Shown here: in pieces, positions 1 to 10,434 of the stretch
Layout of the letters: each line of letters opens with the position of its first letter
Numbering within the stretch: the stretch's first letter is position 1
Assembly: GCA_027563935.2 (NCBI GenBank)
Contig: CM050454.1
Location: 74,482,596-74,546,595 of the forward strand
Direction: 5' to 3'
Length of the DNA: 64,000 nucleotides
From: Costus lasius
Taxonomy: Eukaryota; Streptophyta; Magnoliopsida; Zingiberales; Costaceae
Notes under the pieces: model-generated
The model's input: the letters and a program-made list of their open reading frames with translations, nothing else
What the model was told of the DNA's origin: nothing
Databases searched by the model: none
Position numbers and translations under genes: made by a program

Positions 1-573
1 AGCCTCCAAGAATCGCCTAAGTTCTTCAAGAAGTCGCCAAGTTCTTCAAGCCGTCGCCCAAGGTTTCTTTCAAGCCAAAAAATCGCCAACACTCTACCCT
101 AACCGAAATTACCTACTTAAATTTCGGTTTTTAACTCTTAACCCATTAACCCATTAATTCAATTCGGGTTTAATCCATTTAATTAATAATTTGAATTTTA
201 AAACCCAATTAGTTTAAACCCATTAATTCAACCATTAACTTAACGAAAATCCAATAAGGTCTAATTAACATCCAATAAGGGTTTAATTAACCAATAGGGT
301 CTAATTAATTAACTTACAAGCTCTAATTAATTAACTTACAATTACAACCCATAAATCCTAATTAATTTATCATGAACAGCCAATAATAATTTATCATAAA
401 TTAACAGCCAATAATCAAACAAATAATCCCTAATTAATTTACAATAAATTAACAACCAAAAATCTCTAGTTAAATAACTATTAACAACCAATACATAGAA
501 AAATATCACAGTCAATAATTTTATTTAATTCAAAAATAATGCTTACCAGGACTTAAGATCCTTGGATCTTACA
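1..573 (-). mobile_element. Tekay-type gypsy LTR fragment (sense 5' end), cut by window edge
   Basis: Read on the minus strand this begins TGTAAGATCCAAGGATC, the same start as the gypsy-1 LTRs, followed by the same AT-rich stretch of repeated ATTGG and AATTAATT motifs. It matches the sense start of the solo LTR at 30819-33670 more closely than gypsy-1, for example in the tcaagccgtcgccc segment. It ends at 573 against family C LTR sequence, so it inserted into a family C LTR. The left side, which would show a solo LTR or a whole element and its target duplication, is outside the window. Confidence 0.85.
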
Positions 574-1943
574 TTCGCCCCCTTTGAAAAGGGACTTACA
601 GGTTCTATGACTGAAAGTATATGGCCATACCCAGGTGAAAACCTAATTTAGTCATGACCATGAGATTGGGTGAAAGTAAGTGGTGACACACTTGTCTAAT
701 CGGATATCAGTTTGGCAAAAGGACTGTAATGCATTTGTACCTTGTTACGATGATAGGGATGTCGATATCGATATCCATTTCGAAGACTTGGGTAGCAGTG
801 ATGCACTGCTAGGTGCCACTTACTGCTTGTGATGACCTAGGTTCATCACTTCCAACGTCATAGAAACCTATAGAGTCGCACACCTTTATGCTCGAGTTTT
901 CGTATTGATCGGATAGCCTTAGGATTGAGTTATTTCATATCTCGGATCTATTTGGGAGATTTCATCATCGCGAATGGGCTTGATGAGATAGAAGAAACTT
1001 ATTGGTGATAAACTTCATTTTTGGCATATTGACCAAAACTTACCATGGTTAGCCTCATTTGACCTTGGGTTAAGTTGGATTGGATCTAATGACTTGGTTA
1101 ACATGCATAATGAAGTTTGGGCTAGGCCCATTACCCAATGGGGATTTTTGATAAGTTGTCATGAAGAGTTAAATGGGCTTAAGGGGAAGAAACAAAGAGG
1201 TAGGCGCATATTGAATGCTAGTTAGACTAGGATTGGCGCCTATGCCTTAATTGATGTATTTCATGTGATTAATTAAATTCGAAATTGATTTAATCATTTG
1301 AGATTTTAGTGGAGATAAAATAAGGGCTGATTATTTAAATTAATTAGAGTCCTAATTGGATTAGGACTTGATTAATTAAATTCCTAAAATCATGCTCTAA
1401 TCTCCTAATCCTTCTCCTTTACTCAAACTGCCTATAACTCCTATAAAAGAGACCCAAGCCCACCTCTCCACATACACACAATTCTCTTGGAGGCATGGAG
1501 AACAAAGAGGGGTGCAAGATAGGAGCTCTTCTTCCATCAAGGCCGCAAGCACTTTCCTCCACCTTCCATTGGCGCAAGTGAAGCAAGGCTTAGTGGCACC
1601 CTTCTCTTCTTCTTCCTCTTAGCGCATCCTCTTCCTTGTGGGTGGCGCAAGTGATCTTGGAAGACTCTCCCTTAGCATGGATCTTCTTCCCGAGGCTAGC
1701 ATCGGGCGTGGAAGAAGAAAACTCAAGTATCGGTTGTGTGCGCGACTATAGAGGGTGAACACTTGGGCGCCTACATCAACATCTCCATCAATTGCTTTAA
1801 GGTATTATCTCTTACTCACCGTGTCGATCCCCTCGCAAGCATCGATCTTCTGGGTTTTTGGGACTGGCCTGTTTTGGGGATTTGCTTCTGCTTATATCTC
1901 TGATGTATGTAAAATTTTTAAAAATCCCTAGGGTTTCCCAACA
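574..1943 (+). mobile_element. Family C copia-type LTR, 3' portion
   Basis: Collinear with the later part of the complete family C LTR at 29940-34723: the tatggccatacccaggtg block, the tagtcatgaccatgagattggg segment, the GGGTTTTTGGGAC segment and the terminal gggtttcccaaca are all present in order. Its 5' part lies left of the Tekay-type LTR and outside the window. It contains a good TATA box. No coding sequence is seen. The assignment to copia rests on the TGTT...AACA ends and on blocks shared with the LTRs of copia-1 to copia-3. Confidence 0.75.
1442..1449 (+). promoter_or_regulatory. Candidate TATA box of the family C LTR
   Basis: TATAAAAG in a C-rich context (cctataactcctataaaagagaccc), about 500 bp before the LTR end. 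Position and context fit the core promoter of a copia LTR. A transcript start cannot be seen from sequence alone. Confidence 0.5.
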
Positions 1944-2484
1944 GGTGCATATGGTGAAGGAAGGAGAAGAAGAGGGGTTGATAACATCTCTTCTCCATAT
2001 CTTGGCGCATCTCATAGGAGATTGGTGCTTATTTTGATGTAGAAGGAGATCTTCCTCATGGGCACACCTTCATAGTGGCGCAAGCCACGAGGAAAGTGGC
2101 TTTGTTTAGAGGTTGTCACAAGTCGTAGAGCTTCCCTCTCCTTGTGATCAATCTCCTCCCTTCATCCTTTCTTTGGTGCATCTTGGAGATGGCGCATACA
2201 AAGAGGGCAGCATAGGCATGGACATGATCTTCCTTCCGAAGGCTAGCACCAGGCGTGGATGGAAGAGGTCTTGAGTTGCACGTGTGTGCATAATTGTAGA
2301 GGGCATTCCCTTGCGTGCCTCTACTTTGTGATCGGCAGCCCCTACGATTTTACGATTCAGGTATACTACTCTATCACATCTGGTGGAACACTTGTAAGGA
2401 CAATCCTGCATAGCGCGGGAAACTATTTCCTAGCAATGCTTCCGCTGTCAATTAATTTTCAAAACTTCCTGGGGTTTCCCAACA
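1944..2484 (+). mobile_element. Second, diverged family C LTR tail
   Basis: Repeats, in diverged form, the last third of the family C LTR (cttccgaaggctagcaccaggcgtgga, then cgtgtgtg with a degraded copy of the following part) and ends with the same cctggggtttcccaaca. It directly follows the end of the first LTR. This fits a younger family C LTR inserted into an older one, but the other junction is not in the window. Confidence 0.55.
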
Positions 2485-4264
2485 GCTGCTATGACTATAA
2501 GAGACTACACTCTCTCGCTGCCATCGGGACTTCAACTAGAACTTGACCATTGCTACTATGTACTAACGATCACTAAGAATATTATATGTATTCCGTGATG
2601 AAGGACGACCAACCCCTGCCCCACATAAGTTGCATAGGACTAGGAAGAAGCCCTCCAAAAATGGCTTCCCCTCCTAGGCCCTCTTGTTGCATTTTTTTCC
2701 CTTACTTGCATATTTCTTTATTTGCACTTTCCATATTTGCAATTTGCTTTGGTTGAATAAATTTTACTTCTAGTGCACCATGTAGTTCTCTTTAGGTTAT
2801 GCATTGCATGCTAGGATAGTATATTTGCATTTGCAACTAACATGGTAGGTTAGGGTTAGCTCAAAGAGACACCTAAAGAGCTCAAGTCAAGCTACTCATC
2901 AAGTGGAGCTCCAATTATGGAAAGAGACACTTCAATCACATCAACTCAAGACCTCAACTTGAAAATGCTTGTAATCAATGCAGCTTCCCCTTCCAAATCA
3001 AACCAAGGCGCCACCTATGGAGGAGGATTCGAATGCAAGAGAGGACCAGCCCACAACATTCCATTTGAGTCAAGCCATCAATGCGCCATCAATCAAGATC
3101 CACAATTTGTGGAGGCCAAGCAAGGAAGTCTTCTAAGCACCCAAGCCTTTGAAGGAAGGATTTCAAAATTCGAAGGGATTCATTGAACCAAGCCATGAAT
3201 CCATCCAAACCAACAAGGAAAGAGGGCAAAGGAATTTCGGCCACATAGAAGCTCCACCGAAACAACAAGAGATTCAAATTCAAAAATTCAGCCTCTAAAT
3301 GAAGGATCCAATCAAGACATTAATGCTGAATTTTTCTTTACATCTTTTGTAATTTGCGCCAAGGGCAAAATGTCACCCTTGCCCATGGACGAATAAGCCT
3401 ATAAGTTGTAATCCATTTTCTTTTGTCGAGTGGTTGCCTAGTTGAAAAGAATTGCGTTTGCAATGGTGCTTGTGTCACCAAAAAGTTTCTATCTCCCCCT
3501 CTTCTAAAGGGCCGAGCCCTTTCTCTTCCTCTCTTCTCTAATCTATCACAACCAATCCTTGAAGGCATCCTTGACAACAACTTGCGCACATCCAAGGGAT
3601 CTTTGCTTCTTGCTCTCGCCAAGATCTAGAAGTGACATTATGCTCCAACAAGTTTCAGCATCATGAGGAACTCATCCTTTGAAGGCAACCAACGGCTAAG
3701 TTCCTCACCCTTCCTCTTCTTTGCATTTTGAACTCTTTCCTACACTAATTTAATTTGTTATTGAAGGTTGGTGCAAGGATTGAAGGACTTCTACTTCGTG
3801 CAAGATTTCTCCTCCAACACCCCCCCCCCCTTTAACGTAGATAGTCCCAATACCTGTTAGCAACAGAATTTGGTAGCCTAACTCCCCTCTTGACCCTTTA
3901 CTGTTGTTGGATGTTTAAACCTCATTTTAAAACTCACCCACGCTTGTGTGGGCTTTGGATGCTTGCATGTGTGTAAGCTCATAGGGCCCTACTTCATTGC
4001 CATCAACCATTGGACTGGTGAAGAACGGGAAAGTGACCCCTTCTATTCTCAAGGGGTCCAAGGTGAGTGTTTATTTCCAGCTTTTATTTAAAGTCCTTAA
4101 TTTCTTGCAAGTAGTGTAAGTTAACTTAGTTTCGGTTTTCTGTATTTATAAAAATACAAAAAATATTTTCCAACCCCGTTAGAAGTAATTTTAGTTTTTA
4201 CTCTAAAAATACAAAAATATTTTCTCAAAGCGTTGTTTGCATGAACCCTTATTTTGTGAGTGAT
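2485..4264. other. Diverged retrotransposon-derived non-coding DNA
   Basis: No convincing ORF. The segment around 3330-3540 (ttttgtaatttgcgcc, then agggccgagccctttctc) resembles, in the opposite orientation, blocks at 27720-27780 and 28600-29040, so it is probably an old LTR of the same unnamed family. A homopolymer of more than ten C lies at about 3820-3830. Short A/T-rich direct repeats (tacaaaaatattttc) occur near 4150-4230. I cannot assign exact ends. Confidence 0.4.
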
Positions 4265-4826
4265 CCCCCCTCCATCATTCCGGCGTTGGCAAGGAAAGGA
4301 TTCAACTTTACAATAAAAGAAAACATCTATTCTTTTTCATTGGCAAACCTATTCTATGGATCTGTACCCTGTGCAATGGACTGTATGTCTAGGACATGCA
4401 AAGTTCAGTGTGCAACATGAATGCTAAGATGATCAAGCTATGTGGTTTTAATAATACTTATCTTTGGCACTATCATTTAGGGCACATCAACAAGAATCAC
4501 ATCCAACAACTCCATGCAAATTGGTTCTTGGATTCGAACTCCTTCGAGGAGTTTGAAGCGTGAGAGCCTTGTTTATTGGGCAAAATGACAAAGGCGCCAT
4601 TCACCAATAAAGTTGAGAGGGCCACAGGTTTGTTGCATCTTATACACAGTAATGTGTGTGGGCCATGCAACAAACAAGCCAGAGGTGGGTATGTCTACTT
4701 CATAACGTTTACTAACAATTTTAGTAGATATGGTTATGTATATCCGATGAGACATAAGTCTGAATGCTTAGAGAAATTCAAGGAGTTCACGACTGAAATA
4801 GAAAACCAGCTTGGACGATCAATAAA
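4265..4826 (+). pseudogene. Decayed Ty1/copia integrase fragment
   Basis: Translation gives pieces collinear with the integrase N-terminal half of copia-1 and copia-2: ARKGF near the start, a degraded WH..LGHIN zinc-binding segment near 4470, then a readable stretch with GKMTK, LIHSNVCGP, FITFTNNFSRYGYVY and KFKEF. The first catalytic Asp appears as Asn (HSN instead of HSD). Stops and a frame change lie upstream of 4570. The fragment ends where a family C LTR begins. It comes from a copia older than and distinct from copia-1 to copia-3. Confidence 0.8.
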
Positions 4827-6366
4827 TGTTAGTGTATATGTTGTTGGTCTATCTTATGTACTACTTGACACTAATATTTTATATATTTCATTCTGGCATT
4901 ATCTTTATTATGCTATGTTTACATCTACGACTATGTACTTGCATAATAATGTCCCTAGAGACATATTATATCTGTGCTTAAACTCATATCCCCAATCAAG
5001 TACCTGAGTAGATAAGGGACAACTCTGGTACATGTGAGACTAGTATATGGGCTAGTTAGGCACACGGTGCTAACGTAGGCATATGGGTATATTAGTAGAG
5101 GATATACTGGACCGACCTGTTATGAGGCTCTAACTTGGTGTTATGAGTTAACCTCACAAGTGACAAGTGATGCATTGATCCCTTGACTTGAGGTCATTGA
5201 CTTTTCTATATGGTTTGGAGCATGCTTTGATACAACCTAACACCTCATCGTAGTTGGGAGGTCATAATGGTTGTCATTGAGTATGTCACGACCCACATGA
5301 GAAGATCAATAGATAGATATAGGATTTGCCCCCCTCCTAAGGGAAGCTTGAAATCCACGGGTCCCATATGGATGCATGACGGAAAGTGTATGGCCATTCC
5401 CAGGTGAAAACATAATTTAGTCATGACCATGAGATTGGGTATAAACAAAGTGGTGGCACACTTTGTCTAATCGGATATCAGTTTGGCAAAGAGACTGTAA
5501 TGCATCGGTACCTTGTTACGATAATGGGGATGTCGATGTTGATATCCATTCCGAAGACATGGGTAGTAACGATGCACTGCTAGGTGCCACGCATTGCTTG
5601 TGATGACCTAAGTTCATCACTGCCAATGTCAGAGGAACCTATAAGGTCGCACACCTTGATACTCGAGTTCTCGTATTGATCGGGTAGCCTTTAGATTGAA
5701 TTATTTCATAACTCGGATCTATTTGGAAGATTTCATCAGCGCCAATTTACCTAATGAAATAGAAGAGACTTATTGGAGCTAAACTTCATTTTTGGCCAGT
5801 TGAACCCGGGTTAACCATGGTTAACTGTATTTAACCTGGGTTGCATCGGTTTGGGTCCAATGGCTTAATTAGCTTGCTTAAATGAAGTCTAGCTTGGCCA
5901 AATGGGCCATGAGAATAAGTTATATGGGCTTAAGGGTACATTGGGGCTGATATTATTGCTTGGGCGCATATGACTTCTGATTGGATTAGGAGTGGCTCAT
6001 ATGGCATAATATTGGTGATTTTAGATCAATCAAATTAACTTTGATTTGATTTAATCACATGAGGGTTATATTGGAAAGGTTTGGGTGCATGTGGGCTGAT
6101 GCTTGACATAATTAAGACTTCTAATTGGATTAGGAGTGGTGCATTTACTTGTATAGGTAACACTTCATGATGTCTTGACTAGGTCATGGTGCATGAATGG
6201 ATAGTTTGCTTATTTTATCAAGCATTGGGCCCATATGGCTGAAGCTTGCTTAGGCAAGGCTTAGGCGCATATGGGAATGAGGATTTAATCAAGATAATTA
6301 ATTGATTAAACTCCTTGAATCATGCCCAGATCACTTGAACTTTCCAATTGCCCTTAACTGCCTTTA
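4827..6366 (+). mobile_element. Family C copia-type LTR, 5' portion
   Basis: Starts tgttagtgtatatg inside the integrase fragment and follows the complete family C LTR at 29940 (ggtctatctt.tgtactact, gtccctagaga, ctggtacatgtgagactagta, tatggccat.cccaggtg), with a deletion of about 14 bp near the start. It stops at 6366, within the promoter-proximal part (aactgccttta), where a second family C LTR begins in the opposite orientation. Its own 3' third is not found on the far side. Confidence 0.7.
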
Positions 6367-7677
6367 TGTTGGGAATCCCCATACCTCATAAAAATTTTAA
6401 ATGCAGTGGAAGAAAGTCCGAAATAGAATTCCGACAAAATACCAGGATCTCTTACGAGTGAAATCCGAAGGATGTGAAGAGTAATACCTTTGTCTAGAAA
6501 TTTTCTGGCGTTGCCGATGACGAAGACACACAAGTGCCCGTCCTCTATAATTGTACATAGACGGACTCCTCGATGTCTCTCCAACCTGCATGCGTGGTGC
6601 TAGCCTCGGGAGGGGAGATCCACGCCTCTAGGATATTCTCAACTTGCGTCAATCACCAACATCCAATGCCAAGGAGAAAAGGGAGTGTTGGCGATAAGGA
6701 GTGGGCAGCACTACCACTTGTCCCAACCTTGAAGCAAAAATTCTTCTATTTGTTATCACCTTCAAGACTCTCACGCAAAGGAGAAGAGGGGAAGTGACAA
6801 TAAGAGATGAGAGAAGAGAACTGGTGCAAGAATCTCCCAAGAGAGCCTCTGTACTTATAATAGAGGAACCAACTATTCTTGGAGATTATTTTTCATTAAA
6901 TTTAATATATTAATATATTAAATATAATGAAGAATGCGCCTAGGCCATGTATGAATTAAATCAATTAAATATATTAGCCAAATTGGTTAAGCATGAATAA
7001 AAATATTTGATTAAATTTGCTTAACCACAAATTAGCAAATATATTAATTATTTAATCATGTATATGCCTATTTATATTTTACAATTAATATATAGATATA
7101 TTTAATGTAAAATGCACCTAGCATGATTAATTGGCCATGAGAAAAATTCTCTTGCCAATTAATAAATTTTATTTATTCATGTGACTTAAGTATCAAGTCC
7201 CAAACTTGCACTAAAACTCTTGTTTGACTCATTTTAATAACACAGGTCAACAGAGGTCAAATGTAGTCCACTAGAGGTCAACTAGTGGTCAAACATGAAC
7301 TAAATAAAATATCATCTCCACAGAAGAAATCTCAAAGCAACAGACTCCCAAAGTGATCCGAATCACACAATGATTCGATCAGAGGCTATCCGATCAGTAT
7401 GAGACATTGAGTATCTAGGTGTGCGACCCTATAGGTTCTTTAAACATTGGTAGTGATAATCTAAAATCATCACAAGTGATGAGCGGCACCTAGCAGTGCA
7501 TCATGGCTACCCAAGTCATCAAAATGGAGTCATCATCGACATCCCCTAAAATTGTGACAAAGTACATGTATGCATTTGTCCTTTTGCCAGGCTGATATTC
7601 AGATTGGACAAGAGTGTCACACTTATTTAGCCCAATTAAATGGTCATGACAGAATCAAGTTCTCACCTGGGTATGAC
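6367..7677 (-). mobile_element. Family C LTR, opposite orientation, split by gypsy-1
   Basis: Begins tgttgggaatcccc, the reverse complement of the family C end. It runs backwards through the family to the cacctgggtatgac block, where gypsy-1 is inserted. About ten more bases of it (catacacttt) appear beyond gypsy-1 at 26781-26790. The five bases before it (cttta) could be a target duplication, but the matching copy was not found. Head-to-head with the plus-strand family C piece. Confidence 0.75.
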
Positions 7678-10308
7678 TGTAAGATCCAAGGATCTTAATT
7701 CCTGGTAAGTACAATTCTTGATTTAAATAAAATCATTGACTGTGATATTTTATTCTTGATTTAAATAAAATCATTGGTTGTGATATTTTCCTATGTTGTG
7801 ATTTTGACCCTAGTAATTAATTAATTAGTGTTTATTGGTTGTTAAATTATAATTAATTAATTAGTGCTTATTGGTTACTAATTTTATAATTAATTAATTG
7901 GAGCTTATTGGATGTTAATTTAATCCTTATTGGATTTTCGCTTAACTATGGGTTATTGGGTTTACACTTAAATTAGATCTAAAATTCGAATTAATTGGTT
8001 AACGGGTTTAAAATTTAAAACCGAAATTTTAAGTGGGTAATTGCGGTTAGGGAAGGAAAGTTGGCATTTTTTTTTGGCTTGGAAGAAACCTTAGGGCGGC
8101 GGCTTGGAGGCTTGGGCGACCTTGAAGGCTTAGACGAAATTCCTTTCTTCCTCTTCTTTTCCTTTGGCCGGCGTTCTTGGGTGCTTGGTGGCGTCTCTCT
8201 TCCATTGGTGGCGACATTGGTGGAATTTCAAAGCCTTAGACGAGTTTTGGAGAGGATTTCACCTTGGTGTTCACGGTTCAAAATAAGAGGTGAGTGGGGT
8301 GTCTCATTCAAATTCTATCAATTTGGTTGTGTTAGTTGATACATTGGATTGATTGGAAATTTACCATGTTAGAAAACCGAAACTCAAGACTTCACCATGT
8401 TGAAAACCAAAATTTGCAAAGGAGTATTTATGTTGAAAACCGAAATTTGCAAAGGTGTATTTATGTTGAAAACCGAAATTTGCAAAGGTGTATTTATGTT
8501 GAAAACCGAAATTTGCAAAGGTGTATTTATGTTGAAAACCAAAATTTGCAAAGGTGTATCTATGTTGAAATACCGAAATTTTGCAACATGAAATTTAAGG
8601 TATTCTTATAGGGGATTTAGGTAGTATTAAATCAGTGATTCTTGAGCATGAAATTCTTGTTAACTAGGTTTAAATTTTAAGTTAGATAATATGTTGTAGA
8701 ACCGTGGGCTATATGTGTTGTATTTTAATCCTATGTTAAATATTTGAATGCCCTGATAAATGCTAACAATGCTAATAATTTTTATGGCCATGTATTCTGT
8801 TTGAGAAACTTGGGTGATAACTTAGCAAGGTTATACTGAACTGATCAGCATGAAACCTAAGGACTACACTACATTATGTGGTTATGTGATTTTCGAATAT
8901 TATGTGTTGTGGTCTGTGTAACCATTATGGGATGGATAGGACTAAGGCTAAGTGTAACCGTGTACTCAAGGGGATAGTCTATATGTGATATGTTAGGGGT
9001 TAGAGATTTCAGCCCTGTGTTTGTGATATGTGAGGGGTTGATGTTTCAGTCGCCTGTTGTGATTATCGTGATGAAAATGACTATCCTAGAGTCTGGTCGA
9101 CACTTAGGAGTCCACTTTTGTGAAATAAGATATAAGATGTGTCTAGTGGTTGTCCAGGTAAGGAACCCTTTGGGAGAACGAGTGATTGACGCAAAGTGCC
9201 ATGTCTTGGTCGGACAGGGGCCACCTCTTGATGTCATTACTCTTAGACGTTTAGATTTTTGTGTTATGGGGTGGTGTAGATCAAGGTATCACATCTTGAC
9301 CGGGTGGGGATTACCTCTTGAGTCTACACACTGTCCATGTTTATGTTGCATGTGATTTGCAGGCTTCTCCCAGTGCTTAGGCCAGAGCCGGGTTGGACCA
9401 TAGTGGTCACTCTTGATTTATGCTGGACAACTAGGTCAACTAAGTGGTTGGTGGGTTTAGTTGGTTTAGAGTATGACTCTAGAACCTTGGTTACTCTGTG
9501 GTGACAAGTGTGTGATGTCTGTACATCTATTTATTTATATGAATTCTGTTCTTTGTTTTTGTTATATGTTAACATGATGTTCTGCTAAATGTTTTTAAAA
9601 TAATCTGCATGTATCTTTGATTGTATGCTATGGATGGTCGATTGAGACTATCCACTCACTGGGCTGTGTAGCTCACCCTTCACTATTTTCAGGTGTAGAG
9701 CAGGGGCGCACTGCCTGAGTTAACGTTGATATGGATATTGTGATTTTCTCTACAACCATGCTGATTTAATGTATAAAACTTTTGTGTTTAACTGGGGCCA
9801 GTTATGGCCAACTTTGTGAAATTGTGTTGCCGGATTGTGGCAGTTTTGAGAGTTTGATTTTGTGTCACCGCGGGCTTTGACCTGGTTTCGGTGTTTGATA
9901 TTATTGATGTTAGTTATGAATTTATAGAATCGACATTGTGGCTTTGGTTCTAAATTCGAGTCGATTTATATTTTTGCGATCAGATTTTATATAAATGTGA
10001 ACTTGCATATGTCTGGTGCAAGTATTGCCTGGTGGCAGGTACCCTTATGTGATTTATGGATTTTACGGATTTTATATGGCTTTGATATAACTGTTGCCTT
10101 GCATATGTCTAGTGCAAGGATTGCGTGGTGGCAGGTACATTTACGATATTGTGTTTCGTGGATTTTCGATGTGTGGATTCTCGAAAATTTTCAGATCGAC
10201 TTTTCCTGAACTTCGTTTTACTTAGCATGTGCATCGATCTTGTATGATAACATCCTGTTCCTTGTGAATTGTGTTGCTTGTTTGGGGTTAAGATAACGGG
10301 ATGTGACA
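7678..10308 (+). repeat. Gypsy-1 5' LTR
   Basis: 2631 bp, same length as the copy at 24145-26775. Begins TGTAAGATCCAAGGATCTT (a 16-bp palindrome follows the TGT) and ends gataacgggatgtgaca. In order it holds: an AT-rich zone with iterated ATTGG near 7800-7950; a 33-bp tandem array near 8400-8590; two degenerate units of a ggccacctcttga-type repeat near 9190-9330; a conserved ACTCACTGGGCT...TTTTCAGGTG block at 9651-9700; and two copies of a CTTGCA...TGCAAG hairpin motif at 10002-10042 and 10098-10138. Small ORFs in it are not convincing as genes. Confidence 0.97.
8397..8591 (+). repeat. 33-bp tandem repeat in gypsy-1 5' LTR
   Basis: Five full units of 33 bp starting at 8397, 8430, 8463, 8496 and 8529, plus a degenerate partial unit. 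The unit core is gttgaaaaccgaaatttgc followed by aaaggtgtatttat. The period is a multiple of three, so it reads as an 11-residue repeat in two frames, but this is probably incidental. It sits about 720 bp into the LTR. Confidence 0.9.
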
Positions 10309-10311
10309 GAA

Positions 10312-10323
10312 TGGTATCAGAGG
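10312..10323 (+). other. Gypsy-1 primer-binding site
   Basis: TGGTATCAGAGG, three bases after the LTR end. It is complementary to the 3' end of plant initiator-methionine tRNA except at the last position, and would prime minus-strand synthesis. Confidence 0.9.
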
Positions 10324-10434
10324 AGTTGGCTAGCTAAAACTTAGTTCGGGGGAAAACATGTTTGTGTATTGCTAGACACCTGATAGGTTTATGTTTGTTT
10401 TCCTTACTATGGTATGTGTGTGTAGGAATTTAAG

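Noticed and set aside
1812..2546. Short ORFs on both strands near 1812-2546 as small host genes
   Set aside because: They fall within family C LTR tails and show no conservation of frame with other copies.
8061..8339. 92-residue ORF in the gypsy-1 LTR, with a similar minus-strand ORF in the solo LTR (32953-33162)
   Set aside because: The similarity is explained by DNA-level relatedness of the LTRs; frame and length are not kept and there is no recognisable domain.
8397..8591. Regular 33-bp repeats resembling a CRISPR array
   Set aside because: Units are directly adjacent with no variable spacers, lie in a plant LTR, and recur identically in the other LTR.
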